Positions 1 through 8,469 of a stretch of 64,000 nucleotides of DNA are shown here, piece by piece; positions within the stretch are counted from its first letter, which is position 1, and each line of letters opens with the position of its first letter. The translations under genes and the position numbers were made by a program. Below the pieces are notes generated by a model. It saw only the letters and a list, made by a program, of their open reading frames with translations, did not search any database and had not been told where the DNA came from. This DNA comes from CALJXB01 sp965225935 (lineage in GTDB: Bacteria > Pseudomonadota > Alphaproteobacteria > Kiloniellales > JAKSDN01). Location of the stretch: NCBI GenBank assembly GCA_965225935.1, contig CBDDCC010000005.1, forward strand, positions 248,001 through 312,000. Reading direction: 5' to 3'.

Positions 1-2119
1 TCGCGGTCGGATCGTCGTTGCTGCCGGTGACCGTGATGGTGGCGGTGGCCGTGGCGGGGGTGCCGGTGCCGTCGTCGACCTGGTAGGTGAAGCTGACCTG
101 GCGGGTCGCGCCCTCGGCCAGGTCCTGGAAGTCCGCGCCCGGGTCGAAGCTGAAGGTCCCGTCGCCGTTGTCCACCACCGAGCCCTCGGCCGGAGCGGTG
201 AGGATGCTGTAAGCGAGGGTGTCGCCGGTATCCACATCGGCGCCGTCGTAGGCGAAGGTCTGGGCGGTGCCATCCTCGTCGACCCCGCCGTAGGCCACGT
301 CGGTCGCCGTCGGGTCGTCGTTCGTACCCGTCACCGTGATGGTCGCTGTCGCCGTGGCGGGCGTCCCCGTGCCGTCGTCCACCTGGTAGGTGAAGCTGAC
401 CTGCCGTGTGGCGCCCTCGGCCAGGTTCTGGAAGTCCGCGCCCGGGTCGAAGGTGAAGGTCCCGTCGCCGTTGTCGACGACCGAGCCCTCGGCCGGGGCC
501 GTGAGGATGCTGTAGGTGAGGGTGTCGCCCGTGTCGACGTCGGCGCCGTCGTAAGCGAAGGTCCGGGCGGCCCCGTCCTCGTCGACGCCGCCGTAGGCCA
601 CGTCGCTGGCCGTCGGGTCGTCGTTCGTGCCCGTCACCGTGATGGTCGCGGTCGCCGTGGCCGGCGTCCCCGTCCCGTCGTCCGCCTGGTAGGTGAAGCT
701 GACCTGGCGGGTGGCGCCCTCGGCCAGGTCCTGGAAGCCGGCGCCGGGATCGAAGGTGAAGGTCCCGTCCCCGTTGTCGACGACAGATCCCTCGGCGGGC
801 ACGGTCAGGATGCTGTAGGTGAGGGTGTCGCCGGTGTCGACGTCGGCACCGTCGTAGGCGAAGGTCTGCGCCGTGCCGTCCTCGTCGACCCCGCCGTAGG
901 CCACGTCAGTGGCGGTCGGGTCGTCGTTGCTGCCGGTGACGGTGATGGTGGCGGTGGTCGTGGCGGGCGTCCCCGTCCCGTCGTCCACCTGGTAGGTGAA
1001 GCTGACCTGGCGGGTGGCGCCCTCGGCCAGGTCCTGGAAGCCGGCGCCGGGATCGAAGCTGAAGGTCCCGTCCCCGTTGTCGACGACGCTGCCCTCGGCC
1101 GGAGCGGTCAGGATGCTGTAGGTCAGGGTGTCGCCCGTGTCGACGTCGGCGCCGTCGTAGGCAAAGGTCCGGGCGGCCCCGTCCTCGTCCACGCCGCCGT
1201 AGGCCACGTCGCTGGCGGTGGGGTCGTCATTGGTCCCGGTCACCGTGATGGTGGCCGTGGCGGTGGCGGGGGTGCCGGTCCCGTCATCCACCTGGTAGGT
1301 GAAGCTGACCTGGCGCGTCGCGCCCTCGGCGAGATCCTGGAAGTCCGCGCCGGGGTCGAAGCTGAAGGTGCCGTCGCCGTTGTCCACCACCGAGCCTTCC
1401 GCCGGAGCGGTCAGGATCGAGTAGGTGAGCGTGTCGCCGCTGTCCACATCGGCGCCGTCGTAGGCGAAGGTCTGCGCCGCGCCGTCCTCGTCCACGCCGC
1501 CATAGGCCACGTCCGTCGCCGTCGGGTCGTCGTTCGTACCCGTCACCGTGATGGTCGCGGTCGCCGTGGCCGGCGTCCCGGTGCCGTCGTCCACTTGGTA
1601 GGTGAAGTTCACCTGGCGGGTGGCGCCCTCGGCCAGGTCCTGGAAGTCCGCCCCGGGATCGAAGGTGAAGGTGCCGTCCCCGTTGTCCACCACCGAGCCT
1701 TCCGCCGGAGCGGTGAGGATGGAATAGGTGAGGGTATCGCCGCTGTCCACGTCGGCGCCGTCGTAAGCGAAGGTCCGGGCCGCGCCGTCCTCGTCGACGC
1801 CGCCGTAGGCCACGTCGGTCGCCGTCGGGGCGTCGTTGCTGCCGGTGACCGTGATGGTGGCCGTGGCGGTGGCCGGCGTCCCCGTCCCGTCGTCCACCTG
1901 ATAGGTGAAGCTCACCTGCCGCGTCGAGCCCTCGGCCAGGTCCTGGAAGTCCGCGCCCGGGTCGAAGGTGAAGGTGCCGTCCCCGTTGTCCACCACCGAG
2001 CCCTCCGCCGGGGGGACCACGACGGAGTAGGTCAGGACGTCGTCCGGGTCGGCGTCGGCGCCGGCGTAGGCGAAGGTGCCGGCGGCGCCGTCTTCGGTGA
2101 TGCCGCCGTAGGCGACGTC
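1..2119 (-). repeat. Tandem 303-bp coding repeats, seven copies in window
   Basis: A strongly conserved segment recurs at exactly 303-base spacing: the CCGTGATGGT-like block starts at 31, 334, 637, 940, 1243, 1546 and 1849. Unit boundaries on the minus strand fall at 2119, 1816, 1513, 1210, 907, 604 and 301, and the seventh unit is cut by the window edge. Units differ mainly by synonymous changes and a few substitutions (for example AQTF versus ARTF, SGDT versus TGDT). No unit shows an insertion or deletion. Confidence 0.95.
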
Positions 2120-2716
2120 GAGGGCGGTGGGGTCGTTGTTGTCGTCCGCCGCGGCCTCGGAGCTGCCGGCCGCCTCGGTGGCTGCCTGGGTCCTGGTCTG
2201 GCCGGCGGCGCCGTTCGAAGCCGTCGTGCCGGCGGTGGTCTCATCCGAGCCGGCCCCGCGGGCACCGACGTTGTTCTCGAACTGGGCGCCTTCCGGGGCC
2301 CGGTCGGGCTGGGGCGAGCCCGAGGAGAAGATGTTGCGGGCGAGCGAGCGGATCGCGCCCAGGAAGCCGCTTTCCGACCCGACCGGCTGGGCGGCGGCCG
2401 CCGCCGCGGAAGCCTCGAGGCCCGTGACCGCGGCTTCCTGATCCATGGCGGGATCCGGCGCCGGCGCCTCGTCTCTCGTCCCGCCCCCATGGGCCTCGTC
2501 GAAGACCTCCGGATCCTTCTGGCTGCCCAGGTGAACGTTCGCGTTGGCGATCTGCTCCTCGACCGGCAGGGGCCGGTCGCTCGGCTCGGCCGGCGCCTGC
2601 TCCTCCGAGAGACGTCCCTCCGCGGGCCTGGCATTCGGCACCTGCAGGGCCTCCATGGCCTCGCGCGGACTGGGCTGCGCGCCCGCCGCCCCGGTCTTCT
2701 CGTCTCCACCCGCCAT
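1..2716 (-). CDS. VCBS/cadherin-like repeat surface adhesin, C-terminus outside window
   Basis: The minus-strand frame is open from an ATG at 2716 (AGGAG about 10 bases upstream) to the window edge, giving about 905 residues without a stop. Residues 1-199 are acidic, Ala/Gly/Pro-rich and probably disordered, with no Sec signal peptide. From residue 200 the protein is a tandem array of 101-residue Ig-like units. Each unit runs from DVAYGG through GSVVDNGDGTF and FDPGADFQDLAEG to SFTYQVDDGTGTP and ITVTGSND, which is typical of VCBS/Bap-like repeats in proteins secreted by type I systems. The type I export operon lies divergently next door (3036-8422), so this is its likely substrate. The C-terminal secretion signal would lie beyond position 1. 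Role as a biofilm or cell-surface adhesin is inferred from the family. Confidence 0.9.
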   Translation of the reverse strand, partial: MAGGDEKTGAAGAQPSPREAMEALQVPNARPAEGRLSEEQAPAEPSDRPLPVEEQIANANVHLGSQKDPEVFDEAHGGGTRDEAPAPDPAMDQEAAVTGLEASAAAAAAQPVGSESGFLGAIRSLARNIFSSGSPQPDRAPEGAQFENNVGARGAGSDETTAGTTASNGAAGQTRTQAATEAAGSSEAAADDNNDPTALDVAYGGITEDGAAGTFAYAGADADPDDVLTYSVVVPPAEGSVVDNGDGTFTFDPGADFQDLAEGSTRQVSFTYQVDDGTGTPATATATITVTGSNDAPTATDVAYGGVDEDGAARTFAYDGADVDSGDTLTYSILTAPAEGSVVDNGDGTFTFDPGADFQDLAEGATRQVNFTYQVDDGTGTPATATATITVTGTNDDPTATDVAYGGVDEDGAAQTFAYDGADVDSGDTLTYSILTAPAEGSVVDNGDGTFSFDPGADFQDLAEGATRQVSFTYQVDDGTGTPATATATITVTGTNDDPTASDVAYGGVDEDGAARTFAYDGADVDTGDTLTYSILTAPAEGSVVDNGDGTFSFDPGAGFQDLAEGATRQVSFTYQVDDGTGTPATTTATITVTGSNDDPTATDVAYGGVDEDGTAQTFAYDGADVDTGDTLTYSILTVPAEGSVVDNGDGTFTFDPGAGFQDLAEGATRQVSFTYQADDGTGTPATATATITVTGTNDDPTASDVAYGGVDEDGAARTFAYDGADVDTGDTLTYSILTAPAEGSVVDNGDGTFTFDPGADFQNLAEGATRQVSFTYQVDDGTGTPATATATITVTGTNDDPTATDVAYGGVDEDGTAQTFAYDGADVDTGDTLAYSILTAPAEGSVVDNGDGTFSFDPGADFQDLAEGATRQVSFTYQVDDGTGTPATATATITVTGSNDDPTA

Positions 2717-3035
2717 CGTACGAACTCCTGAACCGGCGCCGGGCCCGAGGTTGAGCGGCCTGTCGCCATTGTCCCTTTACTACTGGGTACATCCTGGGCC
2801 GAAAGGCATTAAGCAATGTTCTAGGAGTACAGTTAAAGCTAGTTTCTATTCAAAAATACTTCAGAACCTTCATAAGTTGTTTCTGGTCAATATTCTAAAT
2901 TATTTTTAGTTAATACAGCATTTACCTTTTGATCTGCGAAAGATGATTTAACTAAGTCGCAAACAATTCGCCTTACATCCCGTTTTATTGGAGAAAGCCG
3001 GCCAGGCCGGTGGAGGCGGTATCCGCGGAGGAGTC
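2717..3035. promoter_or_regulatory. Divergent AT-rich promoter region between adhesin and T1SS operon
   Basis: This 319-base gap has no credible gene. Roughly 2805-2985 is strikingly AT-rich, with runs such as TAAATTATTTTTAGTTAATA, while the flanking genes are very GC-rich. It must carry promoters for both the leftward adhesin and the rightward ABC exporter operon. I did not identify a confident -35/-10 pair. Similar AT-rich patches occur upstream of the subtilase (51529) and the giant cadherin/beta-helix protein (58365). Confidence 0.6.
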
Positions 3036-4892
3036 TTGACAGCGGCGAACCAAAGGAGCGCACCGGGCCCCCCTGGTTCCGGGCGCCTTGGATATGACGG
3101 ATCGCGCGGACCGGAGGGCCTGGAAGAGCTTTCCGGCTTCGGCGGCGGCGTGCTGTTCGCCAGTCTCGCCCTCAACGTGCTCTCGCTCGCCCTGCCGCTG
3201 GTGATCCTGCAGGTCTACGACCGCATCCTGCCGAACCAGGCGCTCGACACCCTGGCGCTGCTGATCCTCGGCCTGGTCGCGGTGCTGCTGATCGACGCGC
3301 TGTTCCGCACCGCGCGGGCCTACATCACCGGCTGGAACGCGGCGCGGCTGGAGCACGCGCTGGGCTGCCGCGCCATCAACCGCATGCTCGCCTGCGACAT
3401 CGGCAGCTTCGAGAGGGAGCCGCCGGGCGTCCATCTCGAGCGGCTCTACGCCATCGACCAGCTGCGCGAGTACCACGCCGGCCAGGCGCGGCTGGTCATG
3501 GTCGACCTGCCCTTCGTCGCGGTCTTCCTCGGCCTGATCTGGTTCATCGGCGGCTCCCTGCTGCTCATCCCCTTGAGCCTGCTGCTGCTCCTCGGGATCG
3601 CCGGGCTCGCCCTCGGCCTGCTGCTCAAGCAGAGCATCCGCACGCGCCTCCAGCTCGACGACCGGCGCTACAGCTTCATCATCGAGGCCCTCAGCCGCAT
3701 CCAGACGGTCAAGCTGCTGGCCATGGAGCCGCTCCTGCTCAGACGCTACGAGCGCCTCCAGGAGAGCGGCGCGCTCGGCACCTACAAGACCACCGTCCTC
3801 AGCAACCAGACCCAGAGCCTGGGCGCCCTCTTCTCCAGCCTGGTGATGATCTCCGTGGCCGCGGTCGGGGCGACCCACGTGATCGGCGGAGAGCTCAGCA
3901 TCGGCGGACTGGCGGCCTGCACGCTGCTCGCCGGGCGCTCGGTCCAGCCCCTGCTGCGGGGGCTTTCGATCTGGACCCAGGTGCAGGGAGTCACCGTGGC
4001 CAAGGAGCGCATCACCCAGCTCTTCACCCTGCCGAGCGAAAGCGACGACAGCCACGCCGCCTGGGACGCGCTCGAGGGTACGATCGAGCTGAAGGACGTC
4101 TCCTTCGGCTACGAGGAGGACACGCCGCTCTTCACCGGCCTCAACGTCAAGATCGCGCCGGGCGAGGTGATCGGCATTGCCGGCGACACCGGCTGTGGCA
4201 AGACGACGCTCCTCATGCTGCTCATGGGCCTGCTGCGGCCCGGCCAAGGCCGGGTGCTCTACGACGGCACGGACGCCGCGGAGCGTGAAGCCTACAGCCT
4301 GCGCCGACAGATCGCCTTCCTGCCCCAGAGCGCTTCCCTCTTCCGCGGCACGGTGCTGGAGAACATCACCATGTTCCAGGGCGGCCAGCGCATCGACGAG
4401 GCGCTGGAGACGGCCAAGCTGGTCGGGCTGCACGACAAGATCCACCGCCTGCCCGCCGGCTACCGCACCGAGGTCGGCGACGGCGCCGCCGACCAGCTTC
4501 CCAGCGGCCTGCGCCAGTTGATCGTCATCGCCCGGGCACTCGCCGGGCGCCAGCGGGTCGTGTTGTTCGACGAGGCCAACACCGCCCTCGACGCCAAGGC
4601 CGACGCCCGCCTGAAGCAGTTCCTCGCCAGCCTCAAGGGCAAGACCACCATGGTGTTGGTGAGCCACCGGCCCTCGCTGCTGGCGCTCTCGGACCGGGTT
4701 TTCGACATCAAGGGCGGAAGGCTGGTCGAGCGCGAGACCGGCGCGCCCCTGACCTCCGCCAAGTCCGAGCCCAAGGCCGGCGGCGGGGCGGCGGAGTCCA
4801 AGAAGGTCGGCGAGGACGCGCCGGAGCCGAAGGAGGCCGCGAAGGCGCACAAGACGCGCAAGGCGTCCAAGGCCCGGAGGGCCGCGTCGTGA
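3036..4892 (+). CDS. Type I secretion ABC exporter, first of two (no peptidase domain)
   Basis: This is a membrane ABC exporter half-molecule of about 618 residues: a six-helix transmembrane domain beginning at VLFASLALNVLSLALPLVIL, then a nucleotide-binding domain. Walker A is GDTGCGKTT, the Q-loop is LPQSASLF, Walker B is VVLFDEAN and the H-loop is LVSHRPS. The signature motif is LPSGLRQ rather than LSGGQ. There is no N-terminal C39 domain. The C-terminal tail is Lys/Ala-rich. I chose TTG 3036 because GGAGGAG lies just upstream; an earlier in-frame TTG at 2988 has no ribosome site. The stop overlaps the GTG start of the second ABC gene, so the two are translationally coupled and probably form a heterodimer. 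Confidence 0.88.
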   Translation: MTAANQRSAPGPPGSGRLGYDGSRGPEGLEELSGFGGGVLFASLALNVLSLALPLVILQVYDRILPNQALDTLALLILGLVAVLLIDALFRTARAYITGWNAARLEHALGCRAINRMLACDIGSFEREPPGVHLERLYAIDQLREYHAGQARLVMVDLPFVAVFLGLIWFIGGSLLLIPLSLLLLLGIAGLALGLLLKQSIRTRLQLDDRRYSFIIEALSRIQTVKLLAMEPLLLRRYERLQESGALGTYKTTVLSNQTQSLGALFSSLVMISVAAVGATHVIGGELSIGGLAACTLLAGRSVQPLLRGLSIWTQVQGVTVAKERITQLFTLPSESDDSHAAWDALEGTIELKDVSFGYEEDTPLFTGLNVKIAPGEVIGIAGDTGCGKTTLLMLLMGLLRPGQGRVLYDGTDAAEREAYSLRRQIAFLPQSASLFRGTVLENITMFQGGQRIDEALETAKLVGLHDKIHRLPAGYRTEVGDGAADQLPSGLRQLIVIARALAGRQRVVLFDEANTALDAKADARLKQFLASLKGKTTMVLVSHRPSLLALSDRVFDIKGGRLVERETGAPLTSAKSEPKAGGGAAESKKVGEDAPEPKEAAKAHKTRKASKARRAAS

Positions 4893-7036
4893 CCGCCGCC
4901 GCCGCCAGCATTCCCGGGATGGACTCGGAGCGGGTCGGCCGCGTCATCCACGGCGGCGACGTGGGCGGCTTCCACGCCATCTCCGAGGCCGCCGCCTGCC
5001 TGATCCCGCTGCTGAACGCCATCGGCTGGCGCGGGGCCCCGCGCAACCTGGCCGAGGCCCTGCCCCACTTCGCGGACACCCTGGACGTGGACGACCTGGT
5101 CCGCGTCCTCGGCAACCTGGGTTACTCCTGCCGAGCGGTCAGGACCTCGCTGGAGAACGTGGACAGCCGCCTGCTGCCCTGCCTCTTCGCGCCGCGCCGC
5201 GGCCCCGTCATGGTGGTCTACGAGCGCGACGGCGCGCACTTCACCGTGCTCGACGGCTCGACCGGCGCGATCGCGGAGATCGACGGCGGCGGTCTCGCGG
5301 GCACCGCCTACGTCATCAGCAAGGCCGACGACGAGACCGGCCAGCGCCACTCGAAACGGGACAGCTGGTTCCTCGGGATCGCCATGCGGTTCCGCCGGCA
5401 GGTGGGCGAGCTGCTCGCCATCACCTTCCTCACCAACGTGCTGGCGCTGGCCATGCCGCTCTTCATCATGGCGGTCTACGACCGGGTGATCGGCGCGGAA
5501 TCCCTGGAGACCCTCTTCTACCTCCTGGTCGGCGTCGCCTTCGCCCTCGGCTGCGACCTGGTGCTGCGCCTGGTGCGCGCCCGGGTGCTCGGCTACATCG
5601 GGGCGCGCATAGACATGATCCTCGGCTGCGCCGCCTTCCAGCAAGTGGTCGGCCTGCCGTTGATCATGACCGAACGGGCCAGCGTGGGTGCCCAGCTCTC
5701 CCGCCTCAAGCAGTTCGAGTCCGTGCGGGAATTCTTCACGGGCCAGCTCGCCGGCGTCTTCCTGGACCTGCCATTCGTCCTGATCTTCATCGCCGTGATC
5801 GCGCTCATCGGCGGCCCCCTCGCCTTCATTCCGCTGGCCCTCCTGGCGATCTTCCTCGGCTTCGGCGCCGTCATCGTGCCCATCACCCGGGGCGCCGTCG
5901 CCCGGACCAGCCGCGCGCGCATGAAGCGCCAGGCCTTCGTCATCGAGATGTTCTCGCACCTGCGGGCGATCAAGACGGCGGCGGCCGAGGGCTCCTGGAG
6001 CGGGCGCTACCGCAACATCTCCGCCGGCTGCGCCAACGCGAGCTTCCGCGCCAGCCAGATCTCGGTGCTGATCCAGACGGTGGCCCAGACCCTCATGCTG
6101 AGCGCCGGCATCGCGACCGTCGGCTTCGGCGCGCTGCGGGTGCTCGACTCGCAGATGAGCGTCGGCGCGCTGGTCGCCTGCATGATCCTGTCCTGGCGGG
6201 TGCTGGTGCCGCTCCAGGTCGCCTTCCTCAGCCTGACGCGTTTCGAGCAGATCAAGCAGGGCCTGCAGCAACTCGACCAGCTGATGCGCCTGGACCCGGA
6301 GCGCAAGCCCGGCCAGGCGGGCGACGAGCACCGCACCCTCAAGGGCCAGCTGATCTTCCATCGGGTCAGCCTGCGCTACGTGCCGGGCGCGGAGCCCGCG
6401 CTCCTGGGCGTCGATTTCAGGATCCAGCCAGGCGAGCTGATCGCCATCACCGGCTCCAACGGCGCCGGCAAGTCGACCATCCTCAAGCTGGCGGCCGGCC
6501 TCTATCAGGCCCAGGCCGGTGCCGTCCTGGTGGACGGTATGGACCTGCGCCAGATCGATCCGGGCGAACTGCGCTGGGCGACCGCCTCGGTGCCGCAAGT
6601 CTGCGACTTCTTCCATGGCACCATCGCCCAGAACCTGCGCCTGGCCAATCCCACAGCCAGCGACGAAGAGCTCCTGTCCGCCGCCAACGACGCCGACATC
6701 CTGGACGACATCATGGGCCTGCCCGAAGGCTTCGAAACGCGGCTGACCGACCGGCTGCAGCGCCAGCTTCCCAACGGCTTCAAGCAGGGGCTCATGCTGG
6801 CGCGGGCCTACGTGAAGGACGCGACCATCTACCTGCTGGACGAGCCCAGCAACAATCTCGACCAGGAGGGCGACCGCGCGCTCATGCGCAAGCTGGAGGA
6901 GCTGCGCGGCCGCGCCACGGTGCTCATGGTGACCCACCGTCCCAGCCACCTGCGCCTGGCCGACCGGGTGATGGTGATGGACGGCGGGCGCATTCTGCTC
7001 AACGGACCGCCTGACGACGTCCTTCCGCAACTATAG
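4889..7036 (+). CDS. Type I secretion ABC exporter, second of two, with degenerate C39-like N-domain
   Basis: The product has 715 residues. Residues about 10-145 resemble a C39 peptidase-like domain: the GAHFTVLDG block matches the His-containing motif, but no canonical Gln...Asp-Cys-Gly active-site block is visible, so it is probably a non-cleaving chaperone-like domain as in HlyB. A six-helix exporter domain follows, then a nucleotide-binding domain with Walker A GSNGAGKST, signature LPNGFKQ, Walker B TIYLLDEPS and H-loop VTHRPS. The GTG start overlaps the stop of the upstream ABC gene. Together with the downstream HlyD-type gene it forms a type I secretion operon; the outer-membrane TolC partner is not in the window. 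Confidence 0.9.
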   Translation: MTAAAASIPGMDSERVGRVIHGGDVGGFHAISEAAACLIPLLNAIGWRGAPRNLAEALPHFADTLDVDDLVRVLGNLGYSCRAVRTSLENVDSRLLPCLFAPRRGPVMVVYERDGAHFTVLDGSTGAIAEIDGGGLAGTAYVISKADDETGQRHSKRDSWFLGIAMRFRRQVGELLAITFLTNVLALAMPLFIMAVYDRVIGAESLETLFYLLVGVAFALGCDLVLRLVRARVLGYIGARIDMILGCAAFQQVVGLPLIMTERASVGAQLSRLKQFESVREFFTGQLAGVFLDLPFVLIFIAVIALIGGPLAFIPLALLAIFLGFGAVIVPITRGAVARTSRARMKRQAFVIEMFSHLRAIKTAAAEGSWSGRYRNISAGCANASFRASQISVLIQTVAQTLMLSAGIATVGFGALRVLDSQMSVGALVACMILSWRVLVPLQVAFLSLTRFEQIKQGLQQLDQLMRLDPERKPGQAGDEHRTLKGQLIFHRVSLRYVPGAEPALLGVDFRIQPGELIAITGSNGAGKSTILKLAAGLYQAQAGAVLVDGMDLRQIDPGELRWATASVPQVCDFFHGTIAQNLRLANPTASDEELLSAANDADILDDIMGLPEGFETRLTDRLQRQLPNGFKQGLMLARAYVKDATIYLLDEPSNNLDQEGDRALMRKLEELRGRATVLMVTHRPSHLRLADRVMVMDGGRILLNGPPDDVLPQL

Positions 7037-7048
7037 GCAGCCAGGACC

Positions 7049-8422
7049 ATGTTGTTCAGACCTCCCCAAGCCAGCTCCGAGACCGCCGCCAAAGCGCGCC
7101 GGAAGCGCGGTGAGAACGACCGGCGGCTGACCAAGCTGCTGTCCCAGCCGCTGATCCTGGAGGAGGTCGGCCCGCCGCGGCTGCTGGCTCATCTGCTGCG
7201 GGTCGTGGGCGTCCTCATCGTCGGCCTGATCGTCTGGTCGGCGATCGCCCAGGTGCGCGAGACGGCGCTTGCCGAGGGGCAGGTTATCCCCGCCGGCTCC
7301 GTCCACCTGGTCCAGCACCTGGAAGGCGGCATCGTGGCCGAGGTGCTGGTGGAGGACGGCGACATCGTCGAGGCCGGCCAACCCCTGGTGCGGCTCGAAT
7401 CCGCCAGCGCCGAGGCGGAGCTCGAGCGGCTGCGGGCCCGCGAGGCGGGCCTGGCGCTCAGGGCCGAGCGGCTCAGAGCCTTCGTCATGGGGCGTGAAGC
7501 CGACTTCAGCGAGGGCCAGAACCATCCCGAGCTGGTGGCCGACCAGCAGGCCATCCTGGAGATGCAGCACGAGGCCCGGGAGAGCCAGCGCCAAGTGCTC
7601 GACGCCCGTCTGGCCCAGCAGAAGGCGCAGCTCGCCTCCTTCGAGGAGCAGCGCAAGAGCCTGGAGCGCCAGGTCCAGATCCTCGAGGAGGAGCTCGGCA
7701 TGCGCGGCCAGCTCATGGAGAAGGGCCTGGTGTCGCGGGTGGTCTATCTGGAGACCGAGCGCACCCTCAACCGCACCCGCGGCGAGCTCGCCTCGGTGAT
7801 CGGCGAGGCCGCGAAGGCCACGGCCGCCGTGCGCGAGGCGCAGAACAGCCTGACCGAGACCGATGCCGGCCTGCGTAACGACTCCCTCAAGGAGATGGGC
7901 GAGGTGACCAGCGAGCTGGCGCAGGTGCGCGAGGAACTGGCCAAGCTGGAGGACCGGGTCACCCGTCTGGACATCCGCTCGCCGGCGCGCGGAATCGTCA
8001 AGGGCCTCGAGGCGCGGACTGTGGGCGGCGTGATCCCGCCCGGCCTGGCCATCATGGAGATCGTCCCCTTCGACGACACCCTGGTCGCCGAGGTGCGCAT
8101 CTCGCCGCGCGACGTCGGCCACCTGAGGGTGGGCCAGAAGGCCGACGTGAAGGTCACGACCTACGACGTGGCCCGCTTCGGCTCGGTCGAGGGCAATCTG
8201 CGGCAGATCTCTGCCTCGACCTTCGAGGACGAGGAGGGCGAGCCCTACTATCGGGGCATCGTGGCGCTCGCCAGCGACCACGTGGGCGGCAATCCGGACG
8301 CCAATCTGATCCTGCCCGGCATGGTGGTCGACGTCTCGATCAACACCGGCAGCAAGTCGGTCCTGCAGTACTTGCTGAAGCCGGTCTACCGGGGCCTCGA
8401 CCGGGCCTTCACCGAGCGCTGA
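7049..8422 (+). CDS. HlyD-family type I secretion periplasmic adaptor
   Basis: A 457-residue membrane fusion protein. It has a cytoplasmic N-terminus of about 50 residues, one transmembrane helix (LLRVVGVLIVGLIVWSAIA), a lipoyl/barrel half motif (GGIVAEVLVEDGDIVEAGQPL), a long alpha-helical hairpin rich in Glu, Gln and Arg (residues about 120-310), and a C-terminal beta-barrel region (GIVKGLEARTVGGVIPPG and following). This is the architecture of HlyD/LapC/PrtE adaptors that link the inner-membrane ABC exporter to TolC. It starts 12 bases after the second ABC gene and closes the operon. Confidence 0.92.
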   Translation: MLFRPPQASSETAAKARRKRGENDRRLTKLLSQPLILEEVGPPRLLAHLLRVVGVLIVGLIVWSAIAQVRETALAEGQVIPAGSVHLVQHLEGGIVAEVLVEDGDIVEAGQPLVRLESASAEAELERLRAREAGLALRAERLRAFVMGREADFSEGQNHPELVADQQAILEMQHEARESQRQVLDARLAQQKAQLASFEEQRKSLERQVQILEEELGMRGQLMEKGLVSRVVYLETERTLNRTRGELASVIGEAAKATAAVREAQNSLTETDAGLRNDSLKEMGEVTSELAQVREELAKLEDRVTRLDIRSPARGIVKGLEARTVGGVIPPGLAIMEIVPFDDTLVAEVRISPRDVGHLRVGQKADVKVTTYDVARFGSVEGNLRQISASTFEDEEGEPYYRGIVALASDHVGGNPDANLILPGMVVDVSINTGSKSVLQYLLKPVYRGLDRAFTER

Positions 8423-8428
8423 CCGCCC

Positions 8429-8445
8429 GGGCGCCATAGGCGCCC
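8429..8445. terminator. Short perfect hairpin between convergent genes
   Basis: GGGCGCC, a three-base ATA loop, then GGCGCCC lies between the stop of the HlyD-type gene and the end of the convergent sulfotransferase gene. There is no T-tract on either side, so intrinsic termination is only a possibility. Confidence 0.3.
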
Positions 8446-8469
8446 AAACTCTTCACCCGCGGGCGCGCC

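Noticed and set aside
1..2119. Possible CRISPR array because of regular repeats
   Set aside because: The units are 303 bases long, contiguous and translate to Ig-like protein repeats; there are no spacers.
2985..4850. Long open frame on the minus strand opposite the first ABC exporter gene (621 codons)
   Set aside because: Its translation is low-complexity (Gly/Ala/Glu/Gln-rich) without domains, while the plus strand carries a complete ABC exporter. Long antisense frames are expected in high-GC DNA.
4460..7030. 856-codon minus-strand frame opposite the second ABC exporter
   Set aside because: Same reason: a mirror of the high-GC codon pattern, with His/Asp/Arg-rich sequence and no family resemblance.
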